NCBI RefSeq assembly: GCF_002259605.1
Contig: NZ_MWWR01000017.1
Location: 21,212 to 85,211, forward strand
Reading direction: 5' to 3'
DNA: 64,000 bases
From: Pseudoscardovia radai
GTDB taxonomy: Bacteria; Actinomycetota; Actinomycetes; Actinomycetales; Bifidobacteriaceae
The position numbers and the translations under genes were made by a program. This document shows positions 56,662 to 64,000 of this stretch, piece after piece (position 1 is the first letter of the stretch; every line of letters begins with the position of its first letter). The notes below the pieces were generated by a model, which was given only the letters and a program-made list of their open reading frames with translations, searched no databases and was not told the origin of the DNA.

Positions 56662-58137
56662 TCAGTCCACAAGCGGCTCGGGGTCGTCGGCGCTGGCGAC
56701 GGACGACGGCATGGTGCGTCCGTTGAGCTTGGAATGGCGGCGGCTGTACGTGAAGTAGACCACGAGGCCGAGCGCGAACCAGACCACGAAGCGCACCCAC
56801 GTCTGCCACGTCAGGCCGGCGATGAGCACGGCGCAGAACGCGATGGCGAGGATCGGCGTGACGGGCACGCCCGGGGCGCGGAAACCGCGGTGGGCGTCCG
56901 GCTGCGTGTGGCGCATCCACAGCACGCCGGCCGACACGATGATGAAGGCCGTGAGCGTGCCGATGTTCACGAGCTCGAACAGCACGTTGATGTTGATGAG
57001 GCCGCCGGCGACGGCGGTGAGGATGCCGAAGAACCATGTGCCCTTCCACGGCGTGTGGTGCTTCTCGTCCACCTCGCCGAAGAACTTCGGGAACAGGCCG
57101 TCGCGGCTCATGGCGTAGCAGATGCGCGTCTGGCCGTACAGCTGCACGAGCATGACGGTGGTCATGCCGATCAGCGCGCCGAGGTTCACGATGAACGCCA
57201 GCCAGTTCAGGCCCGTGGCGAGGATGACGCCGGCCACCGGCGCGTCCACGAACTGCTCGAAGTCGGTGTACTTGACGATGCCCGTCATGATGAGGGTCAT
57301 GGCGATGTACAGGATGGTGGAGATGACCAGCGAGTAGATGATGCCGCGCGGCAGCGTCTTGTTCGGCTCGACGGTCTCCTCGGCGGACGAGGAGACGGCG
57401 TCGAATCCGATGAAGCTGAAGAACACGATGGATGCGGCCGGGATGATGCCCATGGGCTTCGTGGAGCCCGGCTGGAAGGTGTAGGTGCCGTACGGGGAGA
57501 ACGGATGCCAGTTCGCCGGGTTCACGTACCACACGGTGCACACGATGAACAGGATGATGATGGCGAGCTTGATCATGACCATGATGTCGTTCGTGCGCTT
57601 GGTCTGGTTGATGCCCATGGCGAGCACCGTGGTGATGATGAGCACGATGATGAAGCCTGGCAGGTTGAAATACGTCGTCACGCCCGGCGTGGTGCCGTAG
57701 GCGGCGGTCAGCTCGGTGGGGATGTGGATGTTGAAACCCTCGAGCAGCTTGTTGAAGTAGCCCGACCAGCCGGCCGAGACAGTGGCCGCCTGCAGGGCGT
57801 ATTCCAGGATGAGGTCCCAGCCGATGACGAACGCGATGAGTTCGCCGAACGCCACGTAGGCGTAGGAGTAGGCCGATCCCGAGACGGGCACCATGGAGGC
57901 GAACTCCGCGTAGCACAGGCCGGCGAAGCCGCAGCAGACGGCGGCCAGCAGGAACGAGATGCACAGGGCCGGGCCAGCCGTCAGGGCGCCCTTGCCGGTG
58001 AGGACGAAGATGCCCGTGCCGATGATCGCACCGATGCCGAGCATCGTCAGGTCGAAGGTCTTCATTGTGCGTTTCAGCGGGGTGGCAGAGGCGGTGAGCT
58101 CCTCCACGGTTTTCTTACGCAGCAGTTTCGATGCCAT
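56662..58137 (-). CDS. APC-family amino acid permease (cationic amino acid transporter type)
   Basis: This 491-aa permease has twelve membrane segments. N-terminal LTMLGIGAIIGTGIFVLTGKGA is the substrate-binding unwound helix of APC transporters; SFLLAAVCCGFAGLCYAEFASMVPVSGSAYSYAYVAFGE and FFSFIGFDAVSSSAEET follow. It resembles YfnA/CAT-type permeases for basic or branched amino acids. Its stop lies 9 bp before azlC on the same strand, so import and export genes share a transcript. Confidence 0.93.
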   Translation of the reverse strand: MASKLLRKKTVEELTASATPLKRTMKTFDLTMLGIGAIIGTGIFVLTGKGALTAGPALCISFLLAAVCCGFAGLCYAEFASMVPVSGSAYSYAYVAFGELIAFVIGWDLILEYALQAATVSAGWSGYFNKLLEGFNIHIPTELTAAYGTTPGVTTYFNLPGFIIVLIITTVLAMGINQTKRTNDIMVMIKLAIIILFIVCTVWYVNPANWHPFSPYGTYTFQPGSTKPMGIIPAASIVFFSFIGFDAVSSSAEETVEPNKTLPRGIIYSLVISTILYIAMTLIMTGIVKYTDFEQFVDAPVAGVILATGLNWLAFIVNLGALIGMTTVMLVQLYGQTRICYAMSRDGLFPKFFGEVDEKHHTPWKGTWFFGILTAVAGGLININVLFELVNIGTLTAFIIVSAGVLWMRHTQPDAHRGFRAPGVPVTPILAIAFCAVLIAGLTWQTWVRFVVWFALGLVVYFTYSRRHSKLNGRTMPSSVASADDPEPLVD

Positions 58138-58209
58138 GTGTGTCTGCTTTCTGGACGGTTTGCCGTTACCGGGTGCGGCGTGGCGCGGGGCGTGCGTGGC
58201 GCGGGGCGC

Positions 58210-58236
58210 TATATAAGGATTGCCGCACCTTATATA
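58210..58236 (-). promoter_or_regulatory. inverted repeat upstream of the permease-azlCD operon
   Basis: TATATAAGG (58210-58218) and CCTTATATA (58228-58236) are perfect 9-bp arms with a 9-bp spacer, about 75 bp before the permease ATG. This spacing suits a dimeric regulator. TATATA could also serve as a -10. The rest of 58138-58390 shows nothing else. Confidence 0.55.
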
Positions 58237-58380
58237 AGTGATGAGTCCGTACCTTTTTTAGCAGTGTCACGGGACGCTCGCGGAACACCGTCCGCGCTAC
58301 GGCGGGTGGTGGGTGGTGGGTGGGGTACGTCACTAGATGGAACCAGGCAGAGATTGGCGTGTCTCTGCATTCAAACACGC

Positions 58381-58386
58381 TATACT
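58381..58386 (+). promoter_or_regulatory. -10 element of the tracrRNA
   Basis: TATACT is placed so that transcription would start near 58393, at the first bases of the anti-repeat. No convincing -35 is seen. Confidence 0.5.
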
Positions 58387-58392
58387 GAAACT

Positions 58393-58486
58393 GCTAATTC
58401 TCAGTAAGTACAGCAATTTGTAGCTGTATCTGAATGCTAAACGGCTTTGCCGTAGGGGAGAACTTCGGTTCTCCCCGTTTTCTTTT
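58393..58486 (+). ncRNA. tracrRNA of the type II-C system
   Basis: The anti-repeat TGCTAATTCTCAG (58392-58404) is perfectly complementary to 13 nt at the 5' end of the crRNA repeat when the array is read on the minus strand. After it come a hairpin TACAGC/GCTGTA (58409-58428), a small hairpin ACGGC-TTT-GCCGT (58441-58453) and the terminator GGGGAGAAC-TTCG-GTTCTCCCC (58455-58476) with GTTTTCTTTT. Order and sizes fit a Cas9 tracrRNA of about 94 nt. It lies upstream of cas9 on the same strand. Only the RNA's existence is unproven. Confidence 0.85.
58455..58486 (+). terminator. terminator of the tracrRNA
   Basis: A perfect 9-bp stem with UUCG tetraloop and a T-rich tail. Confidence 0.85.
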
Positions 58487-58554
58487 GATTCACTGTTTTC
58501 CATGGGCATGTCCCGTGGCAACACGCACTACTGTAGTTTTCAGAGAATCTCAAT

Positions 58555-58606
58555 TTCGTTGTAATCTTCGTATCAACGAATAATCAGGGCATCACAGTTG
58601 ATGCCC
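58555..58606 (+). promoter_or_regulatory. two hairpins in the cas9 leader
   Basis: TTCGTTG (58555-58561) pairs with CAACGAA (58574-58580). GGGCATCA-CAGT-TGATGCCC (58587-58606) is a perfect 8-bp stem followed by CTGTTT, just before the cas9 ribosome site. The second could attenuate transcription or control translation. Confidence 0.5.
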
Positions 58607-58628
58607 CTGTTTCATGAAGGGAATTAGC

Positions 58629-61600
58629 ATGTCTTCCAAGACATATCGCATTGGTATCGATGTTGGTTTGTATTCCGTGGGGCTCGCTGCCATTCAAGTT
58701 AATGAAGACGGCAATCCTGTCCGGATTCTCAATGCTCAGAGCGTTATTCACGACGGTGGGGTTGATCCGAGTGCTGAAAAGAGCAGGGGTAGCCGCCGAT
58801 TGCAATCCGGTATTGCGCGTCGCACTCGCCGTATGCGCCGCAACAGGAAGAAGCGTCTCGAGCGTCTGGATCAGTTGCTCGTGAAGTCGGGATTCCCCGT
58901 GAGCGCGGAAAACGATTTGGAAGGTTTCGAACCGTGGATTCTGCGTGCCCAAGCGGCTGACGGTTTCATAGAGGATGACGCGACACGAAAGCGGGCGATT
59001 GCTGTTTCCTGCCGTCACATGGCTCGTCATCGCGGCTGGCGTAATCCATATTTGTCCGCTCGCACACTTCTGGCTGTTGACTCGCCGTCGTCGGCTTTTT
59101 ACGACAAGCTTGTAGAGAACGCTGCGCAGATGATGGATGGCCAACTTCCCGAGGAAGAAGCGACACCTGCTCAAATCGTGCGCGATGTACTTGAATATCG
59201 GCAGGGAAGTGCAGCGATTCGCCTTCGCAAATCTACAGCCAAGAAAAAGAAAGACCGTTTTGCGTTGTTCCCTGAGAAAATGATGCAAGAAGACAATGCT
59301 TATGAGCTGCGGCTTATCCTCTCTAAGCAGTCGGTTCCTCAGGATGTGGCCCGAGAATTATTGCTTGCGGTGTTTCAATCTCAGTCGCCTAAGGGGTCCG
59401 CGGAAAAACGCGTCGGAAAGGATCCCCTGGATCCCTCTCAGCCTCGTGCTTTGAAGGCATCTTTAGCTTTCCAGCACTATCGTATGCTCAACATGATTAC
59501 CAACCTGAGGCTGGTTGATAACGGGGTGGAGCGCCGCCTCTCGGTCGAAGAGAAGCAGAAGCTGTATCAGCTGCTGTTGAGCGATACCGGGCGGGACAAG
59601 AAATACGATACGTGGACCGATGTTGCGTCTGCCATGGGGTGGAAGCGGAGCCAGCTTAAAGGTGTGGGTAGCCTTACTTCGGATGGCGAGGATCGCGTGA
59701 CGAGCAAGCCACCGCATGTTGACATCATCGAAAAGCTCAACGATATCAAAGATTCGGGCCTGAGGAAGCGCGTCCTCGAATGGTGGGCGGAGGCGACAGA
59801 GTCTGAGCGTGAGTCGATGGTTGCTTTGCTTTCGAATACTGTCGATATCGCCAAGAAACAGGACGATCCAGATTTTTCCTCAGCTGTGAAGTTCATCGAT
59901 GCGCTGAATGACGAGGACTTGCAAAAGCTGGATGGCATTGATATGCAGCAAGGCCGTGCTGCATATTCGTCCAAGACTCTGTGTGCGTTGACGCAGCAGA
60001 TGTTGACAACGGAGGATGATTTGCATGATGCAAGGAAGCATGTTTTCCATGTAGATGATTCATGGCGCCCGCCGCAGCCGGCTATCGGCGCCCCGTTGGG
60101 CAATCCGTCGGTGGACCGGGTCGCGAAGATTGTCAATCGATGGCTTCTCGCTTGCCAGTCTCGTTGGGGCAATCCTGTGTCTATCCAGATTGAACATGTG
60201 CGCGACGCTCTGTCGTCAGCTGCAACACTGGCTGCGAGCAAGTCTGCTTATGACAGGGCAATCAGCGCTAGAAATCTGGAGAAACAGGAGACCAAAGACA
60301 CACTGCGCCGAGAAATGAATCTTAGCGAACCCCATGAGTCTGATATTCGTCGTATTGAAGCCATTACGCGTCAGGGAGGGAAATGTCTATATTGCGGTAC
60401 GCCAATAGAGTTTACTAATTGTGAGATGGACCATATAGTTCCTCGTAAAGGACCTGGATCCACGAACACACGTGATAATTTTGCGGCGGTTTGCATTACG
60501 TGCAATCGGCAGAAGGGCAATGTGCCGTTTGCGGTTTGGTGCCAGACCCCGGCGGCTGTGCAGCGAGGCGTGAGTCTTGAGAAAGCAGTTGCTCGCGTCA
60601 ATGACTTCTTTAAGGAATCAAAGAGCTTGAGGGGACGGCAGGCAACGGCCTTCAAGAAGTCGATGATTATGCGCTTGAAACAAACAGTCGCCGACGATCC
60701 CATTGATAACCGGTCTATCGAATCGGTTGCTTGGATGGCTGATGAGCTGCATCGTCGCATCGATTGGCATTTCAATGGAGGCGCTTCCAGCCATGAGATT
60801 GAGTCGAAGGTGCAAGTGGCCGTCTACCAAGGGCGTATCACATCCGAAGCGCGTAATGTGATGCGCTTCCAGGCTGGTGGAGATTTCCACTTCGTCGGTG
60901 GGCATGGGAAGACGCGTCTTGATAGAAGACATCATGCTGTCGATGCTTCCGTTATCGCGATGATGACTCCTGCCGCAGCCCAGACATTGGCTGAACGGAT
61001 GAATATCCGTGACAGCCAGCGATACATTGGTCGCATTGAAGAAGACGAAGTTGATTGGAAGCAGTGGCCTGCCAAGCCCACTGAGAAATATCGGCAGTGG
61101 TTGAACAATGGCGAGCGTCTTTTTGCATTGATCAATGACGCTTTGGATGCGGATCGCATTCCGGTGACGCATTGGCAACGCTATTCATTGGGCAATTCCA
61201 TAGCACATGATGCCACGATTAAGCCCTTGCTTAAGGTTCCTCTTGGCAGTGCGATTGGCAAAGAAACAGTTAATCGTGCGGCAACCCCAGCGCTTTATTG
61301 TGCATTGACCGGATGTGCAGATTATTCTCCGACAGATGGTCTTCCAGAGAATAAACAGAGGCATATCACAGTCAATGGTACCGTCTACGGGCCAGATGAC
61401 GTAGTCGAGTTTTTCAAGGACGATTCTGCTCAAATAGCGGTTCAAGGGGGTTCTGCCGACATTGGTAACGCCATTCATCATGCACGGGTCTACCGTTGCT
61501 ACACGTTGAATTCCAAGGGTGTCAAGAAGTGGTTTTATGGCATGATTCGAGTGTTCCAAGCTGATCTTGTGCATGCCAGGCATGATGATTTGTTCAGTTA

Positions 61601-62081
61601 CCCGCTGCCGCCTCAATCCATCTCTATGCGATACGCGGAGCCACGAACTGCGCAAGCGGTGCTTGATGGGCGAGCTGAGTATCTTGGAAATCTTGTTATC
61701 GGGGATGAGATTGATATTCCGATGGACCGCGAGCTAAAAGGCCAAATAGCTACGTGCGTGGCTTTCTTTAACGAGCTGCCGGGCAACCATTCGCTGATTG
61801 AAAAATGGAGCGTGGATGGTTTTTATTCGGGATCAAGACTTCGTTTGCGTCCTCTGCATTTTGCGGGTGAGGGCTTGCCTAAACTTGAGGACGTGCTCGG
61901 AGTTGATATTCCGGCGGATATTCAAAAGATACTCGTTCGTCCAGGATGGTTGCCGTCTGTCGATACAGTATTTTCTACCTGTCCTCAAGTGATTCGCCGC
62001 AATTCATTGGGCGAACCGCGATGGAAATCACGCTCCGGCATGCCTGTTTCGTGGCGGATCCTGAGTTCCGAAGAGGCCTAG
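58629..62081 (+). CDS. cas9: Cas9, type II-C
   Basis: Cas9 cuts DNA with tracrRNA:crRNA. At 1150 aa it has the compact II-C size. RuvC-I is RIGIDVGLYSVGLAAI (Asp11). The arginine-rich bridge helix is RRTRRMRRNRKKRLERL, followed by RHMARHRGWRNPY. RuvC-II is VSIQIEHVRD. The HNH domain is CLYCGTPIEFTNCEMDHIVPRKG...DNFAAVCITCNRQKGN, with a zinc-binding pair of CXXC and the catalytic DHIV His. RuvC-III is RRHHAVDASVIAMM. The PAM-interacting C-terminus follows. All catalytic residues are present. I chose ATG 58629, which has GAAGGGA at good distance; ATG 58614 is in frame but has no ribosome site. Codons are far more A/T-ending than neighbours, suggesting transfer. Confidence 0.97.
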   Translation: MSSKTYRIGIDVGLYSVGLAAIQVNEDGNPVRILNAQSVIHDGGVDPSAEKSRGSRRLQSGIARRTRRMRRNRKKRLERLDQLLVKSGFPVSAENDLEGFEPWILRAQAADGFIEDDATRKRAIAVSCRHMARHRGWRNPYLSARTLLAVDSPSSAFYDKLVENAAQMMDGQLPEEEATPAQIVRDVLEYRQGSAAIRLRKSTAKKKKDRFALFPEKMMQEDNAYELRLILSKQSVPQDVARELLLAVFQSQSPKGSAEKRVGKDPLDPSQPRALKASLAFQHYRMLNMITNLRLVDNGVERRLSVEEKQKLYQLLLSDTGRDKKYDTWTDVASAMGWKRSQLKGVGSLTSDGEDRVTSKPPHVDIIEKLNDIKDSGLRKRVLEWWAEATESERESMVALLSNTVDIAKKQDDPDFSSAVKFIDALNDEDLQKLDGIDMQQGRAAYSSKTLCALTQQMLTTEDDLHDARKHVFHVDDSWRPPQPAIGAPLGNPSVDRVAKIVNRWLLACQSRWGNPVSIQIEHVRDALSSAATLAASKSAYDRAISARNLEKQETKDTLRREMNLSEPHESDIRRIEAITRQGGKCLYCGTPIEFTNCEMDHIVPRKGPGSTNTRDNFAAVCITCNRQKGNVPFAVWCQTPAAVQRGVSLEKAVARVNDFFKESKSLRGRQATAFKKSMIMRLKQTVADDPIDNRSIESVAWMADELHRRIDWHFNGGASSHEIESKVQVAVYQGRITSEARNVMRFQAGGDFHFVGGHGKTRLDRRHHAVDASVIAMMTPAAAQTLAERMNIRDSQRYIGRIEEDEVDWKQWPAKPTEKYRQWLNNGERLFALINDALDADRIPVTHWQRYSLGNSIAHDATIKPLLKVPLGSAIGKETVNRAATPALYCALTGCADYSPTDGLPENKQRHITVNGTVYGPDDVVEFFKDDSAQIAVQGGSADIGNAIHHARVYRCYTLNSKGVKKWFYGMIRVFQADLVHARHDDLFSYPLPPQSISMRYAEPRTAQAVLDGRAEYLGNLVIGDEIDIPMDRELKGQIATCVAFFNELPGNHSLIEKWSVDGFYSGSRLRLRPLHFAGEGLPKLEDVLGVDIPADIQKILVRPGWLPSVDTVFSTCPQVIRRNSLGEPRWKSRSGMPVSWRILSSEEA

Positions 62082-62093
62082 GAGGCATTGAGA

Positions 62094-63002
62094 ATGGAGA
62101 GCGCTTGGCGTGTTATCGACTGCATCAACGTCGAAGGTCAGCTTCGATATGAACGCGGGCGCATGGTGGTCTGTGCCAGAGATAAGGAACCTGTTGAGAT
62201 TCCTTTGGCGCAGACCGCTGTTCTCTTGCTTGGACTGCGGGCAAATATTTCTACAGCACTGTTAAGTCGATTGGCTCAAGAAGGGGTGAGTGTCCTCGTT
62301 TGCGACTGGAAAGGCGTGCCTGTTGGTGCGCTTGATAGCTGGGGCGCAACTCCTTCTCGCGTTGTGATTCGACATTGGGCTCAGGTCGAAATGACCGTGC
62401 CGCGTCAGAAAAATGCTTGGAAACGCATCGTGAAAGCGAAAATCCGCGGCCAGGCTCGATGCCTTGAAATGTGCGGACGTCCACGTGGCGGAGCGCTTCT
62501 CCAGATGTCTCACCACGTCAGAACCGGCGATGTATCGAACGTCGAGGGGATGGCTGCACGCGAATACTGGCAGAATTTATTCACACCTGAAGAAGAATTC
62601 AGCAGGCAACCGGGAAGCGGCATTGGCAAGAATGCTTTGCTGGATTATGGATACGCTATTCTCCGTGGATTTGTGATTCGAGCGATTCTTGCAGCAGGGC
62701 TTGACCCGACTTTTGGTGTGAATCATCACAATCGCTCGAATTACTTCTGCCTGGCGGATGATCTCATAGAGCCTTATAGACCTGTGGTCGATTGCTGTGT
62801 GGCGCAAATGGGTATTTTCACTCTAGATCAGGAAGCAAAGCAACGAATCGTGGAGGCTGTCAATGGACAGTATACGGCTGGAGGCCTCACGGTGCCTAGC
62901 TCGTTGAATGATTTTGCTCAGCAATATGGTTTGTATTGCGAGGGTAAATGCGACCTGCTGAGAGTGCCAGTGTTTGGGGAGAATAACAATGAAGAAGGAT
63001 GA
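62094..63002 (+). CDS. cas1: Cas1, CRISPR integrase
   Basis: Cas1 (302 aa) integrates spacers together with Cas2. The type II form is recognisable from AWRVIDCINVEGQLRYERGRMVV, SRLAQEGVSVLVCDWKGVPVG and VEGMAAREYWQNLF (metal Glu). KNALLDYGYAILRGFVIRAILAAGLDPTFGVNHHNRSNYFCLADDLIEPYRPVVD follows with the catalytic His and acidic residues. AGGAGG precedes ATG 62094, 12 bp after cas9. The 3' end overlaps cas2 by 14 bp. Confidence 0.97.
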   Translation: MESAWRVIDCINVEGQLRYERGRMVVCARDKEPVEIPLAQTAVLLLGLRANISTALLSRLAQEGVSVLVCDWKGVPVGALDSWGATPSRVVIRHWAQVEMTVPRQKNAWKRIVKAKIRGQARCLEMCGRPRGGALLQMSHHVRTGDVSNVEGMAAREYWQNLFTPEEEFSRQPGSGIGKNALLDYGYAILRGFVIRAILAAGLDPTFGVNHHNRSNYFCLADDLIEPYRPVVDCCVAQMGIFTLDQEAKQRIVEAVNGQYTAGGLTVPSSLNDFAQQYGLYCEGKCDLLRVPVFGENNNEEG

Positions 63003-63330
63003 GGAGAGTGGCGGCATGTGGTGTGTGGTGATGTTTGACTTGCCTGTTGAAACCAAGATGGAGAGACGAGCTGCTACTCAGTTCAGGGATTTGCTACTCG
63101 ACCAAGGTTTCATGATGGTGCAGTTTTCTGTCTATGCGAGATATACACCGACACTTGGTGGGAATCGATCAAGCATTGAATTCATCAAGAAGAACATTCC
63201 TGCGAAGGGAAAAGTCAGGATTCTGAATCTAAGCGATCACCAGTGGACTCAGTCGTTCCACTCTTATGATTCGCAGATTGGGAATCCGAATGATGGCCCA
63301 ACTGCCCCAGGTGCTCTTACGCTTTTTTGA
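62989..63330 (+). CDS. cas2: Cas2
   Basis: Cas2 (113 aa) is the structural partner of Cas1 in spacer integration. MWCVVMFDLPVETKMERRAAT is the ferredoxin-fold start; FMMVQFSVYARYTPT and KGKVRILNLSDHQW follow. ATG 62989 has GGGGAGAA nearby; ATG 63031 (before WCVVMFDLP) is an alternative. No csn2 or cas4 follows, so the locus is type II-C. Confidence 0.95.
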   Translation: MKKDEESGGMWCVVMFDLPVETKMERRAATQFRDLLLDQGFMMVQFSVYARYTPTLGGNRSSIEFIKKNIPAKGKVRILNLSDHQWTQSFHSYDSQIGNPNDGPTAPGALTLF

Positions 63331-63358
63331 TCGTAAAAACACCTGGAAACGTTGGGAT

Positions 63359-63378
63359 TCCTTCCTTTTTGATGAACT
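63359..63378. repeat. inverted partial copy of the CRISPR repeat at the array edge
   Basis: TCCTTCCTTTTTGATGAACT is the reverse complement of bases 3-22 of the first repeat (one change) and lies four bases before that stretch. Together they form a 20-bp hairpin. Confidence 0.75.
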
Positions 63379-63380
63379 CT

Positions 63381-64000
63381 CAAGTTTATCAAAAAGGAAG
63401 GATGCTAATTCTCAGCTATGCGCTGCGCACAATCATCGGCGGGCCAAGTTTATCAAAAAGGAAGGATGCTAATTCTCAGCTTCCAGTCATAATAGTCACT
63501 CATTGCTCCAAGTTTATCAAAAAGGAAGGATGCTAATTCTCAGCCAGGCGGCCGTCCATGCGCGACGTTGAACAAGTTTATCAAAAAGGAAGGATGCTAA
63601 TTCTCAGCCTCTCTTCGCCATCCCGATGAGCGTCGCCAAGTTTATCAAAAAGGAAGGATGCTAATTCTCAGCACGGTTGCCGTCGATAAGAATACGGGGC
63701 CAAGTTTATCAAAAAGGAAGGATGCTAATTCTCAGCTTGTCTGCCATTTGTCTACTCCGTCCTACAAGTTTATCAAAAAGGAAGGATGCTAATTCTCAGC
63801 CGGTTGGAGTCCATCGATCCATCCGCCCCAAGTTTATCAAAAAGGAAGGATGCTAATTCTCAGCTTTTCCGCCGACGCTACACGCGCCCATACAAGTTTA
63901 TCAAAAAGGAAGGATGCTAATTCTCAGCAGGCCCTTCCTTCGATCTCCAGTTCCTTCAAGTTTATCAAAAAGGAAGGATGCTAATTCTCAGCAAGGAACG
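63381..64000 (-). CRISPR. type II-C CRISPR array, 10 repeats visible
   Basis: Ten identical 36-nt repeats (+ strand: begins CAAGTTTATC, ends TTCTCAGC) start at 63381 and recur every 64 bp to 63957. Nine complete spacers of exactly 28 nt are unrelated to each other, and a tenth is cut by the window end. The anti-repeat of the tracrRNA shows that crRNAs are read on the minus strand, toward cas2. In that direction the repeat starts GCTGAGAATTAGCA and ends TTGATAAACTTG. The latter carries an extended -10-like TGATAAACT. The repeat at 63381 is therefore the last transcribed one, and newer spacers should lie beyond 64000 or at whichever end is the active leader. Confidence 0.97.

Noticed and set aside
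56518..58407. 629-codon open frame on the + strand opposite azlC and the permease
   Set aside because: Antisense shadow without start signals; both genes beneath it have clear families.
63359..63378. Second tracrRNA anti-repeat next to the array
   Set aside because: It pairs with the 3' half of the crRNA repeat, which is removed or unused in mature crRNA, and no tracr-like hairpins or terminator follow.

Overview
The window is a G+C-rich stretch of an actinobacterial chromosome, most probably a Bifidobacterium. The evidence is the gene content and order (pdtaR-polA, rpsA-coaE-uvrB, pyk, an ackA/pta pair, a bifidobacterial-type glgX) and the strong AAGGAG-type ribosome sites. The block holding pdtaR, polA, rpsA, coaE, uvrB and pyk is also clustered in other actinobacteria such as Mycobacterium. 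Genus assignment is inference; no 16S rRNA gene is present.

Layout. 1-8760: the 3' part of folD, then rpsA, coaE, uvrB, a TerC-family membrane protein and pyk, all on the + strand. 8760-17880: an accessory stretch with repeat arrays, a small acidic protein, a Nudix protein, an unusual tRNA-Leu(CAA), a lone TnpB, a pentapeptide-repeat fragment, a coiled-coil membrane protein and a truncated secreted protein. 17883-25349: pdtaR (minus), polA, a NIF3-family gene and glgX. 25475-32862: a minus-strand membrane protein, tRNA-Pro(TGG), an OLD-family ATPase/nuclease with a long basic tail, aroA and hisN. 33368-40366 (minus): ackA, pta, a two-component system, a small alarmone synthetase and a flavin/PLP-oxidase-fold protein. 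40583-41515: a DUF368 polyprenyl-phosphate transporter. 41884-51998: an iron-uptake locus, with apbE divergent from a seven-gene operon (FTR1 permease, P19-type lipoprotein, DUF2318 membrane protein, two FtsX-like permeases, ABC ATPase, FMN-binding lipoprotein). 52193-58137 (minus): HAD phosphatase, MATE exporter, DUF1287 protein, azlD/azlC and an amino-acid permease. 58390-64000: a visibly more A+T-rich type II-C CRISPR-Cas locus with tracrRNA, cas9, cas1, cas2 and an array that runs off the window.

Functional links. ApbE can supply the covalent FMN for the FMN-binding lipoprotein that ends the iron operon, so the two divergent units look like one redox-assisted iron uptake system. pta and ackA carry out the ATP-yielding acetate branch. 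In the CRISPR locus the tracrRNA anti-repeat shows that the array is read on the minus strand toward cas2. The repeat ends in an extended -10 motif, which suggests that each crRNA has its own promoter, as in Neisseria.

The most unusual structure is not protein-coding. At least five intergenic sites carry tandem units of exactly 73 bp, each with one imperfect palindrome. A second family with units of about 74 bp and a third with 72 bp occur at other sites. A further 72-nt palindrome occurs twice and brackets the TnpB/secreted-protein segment.
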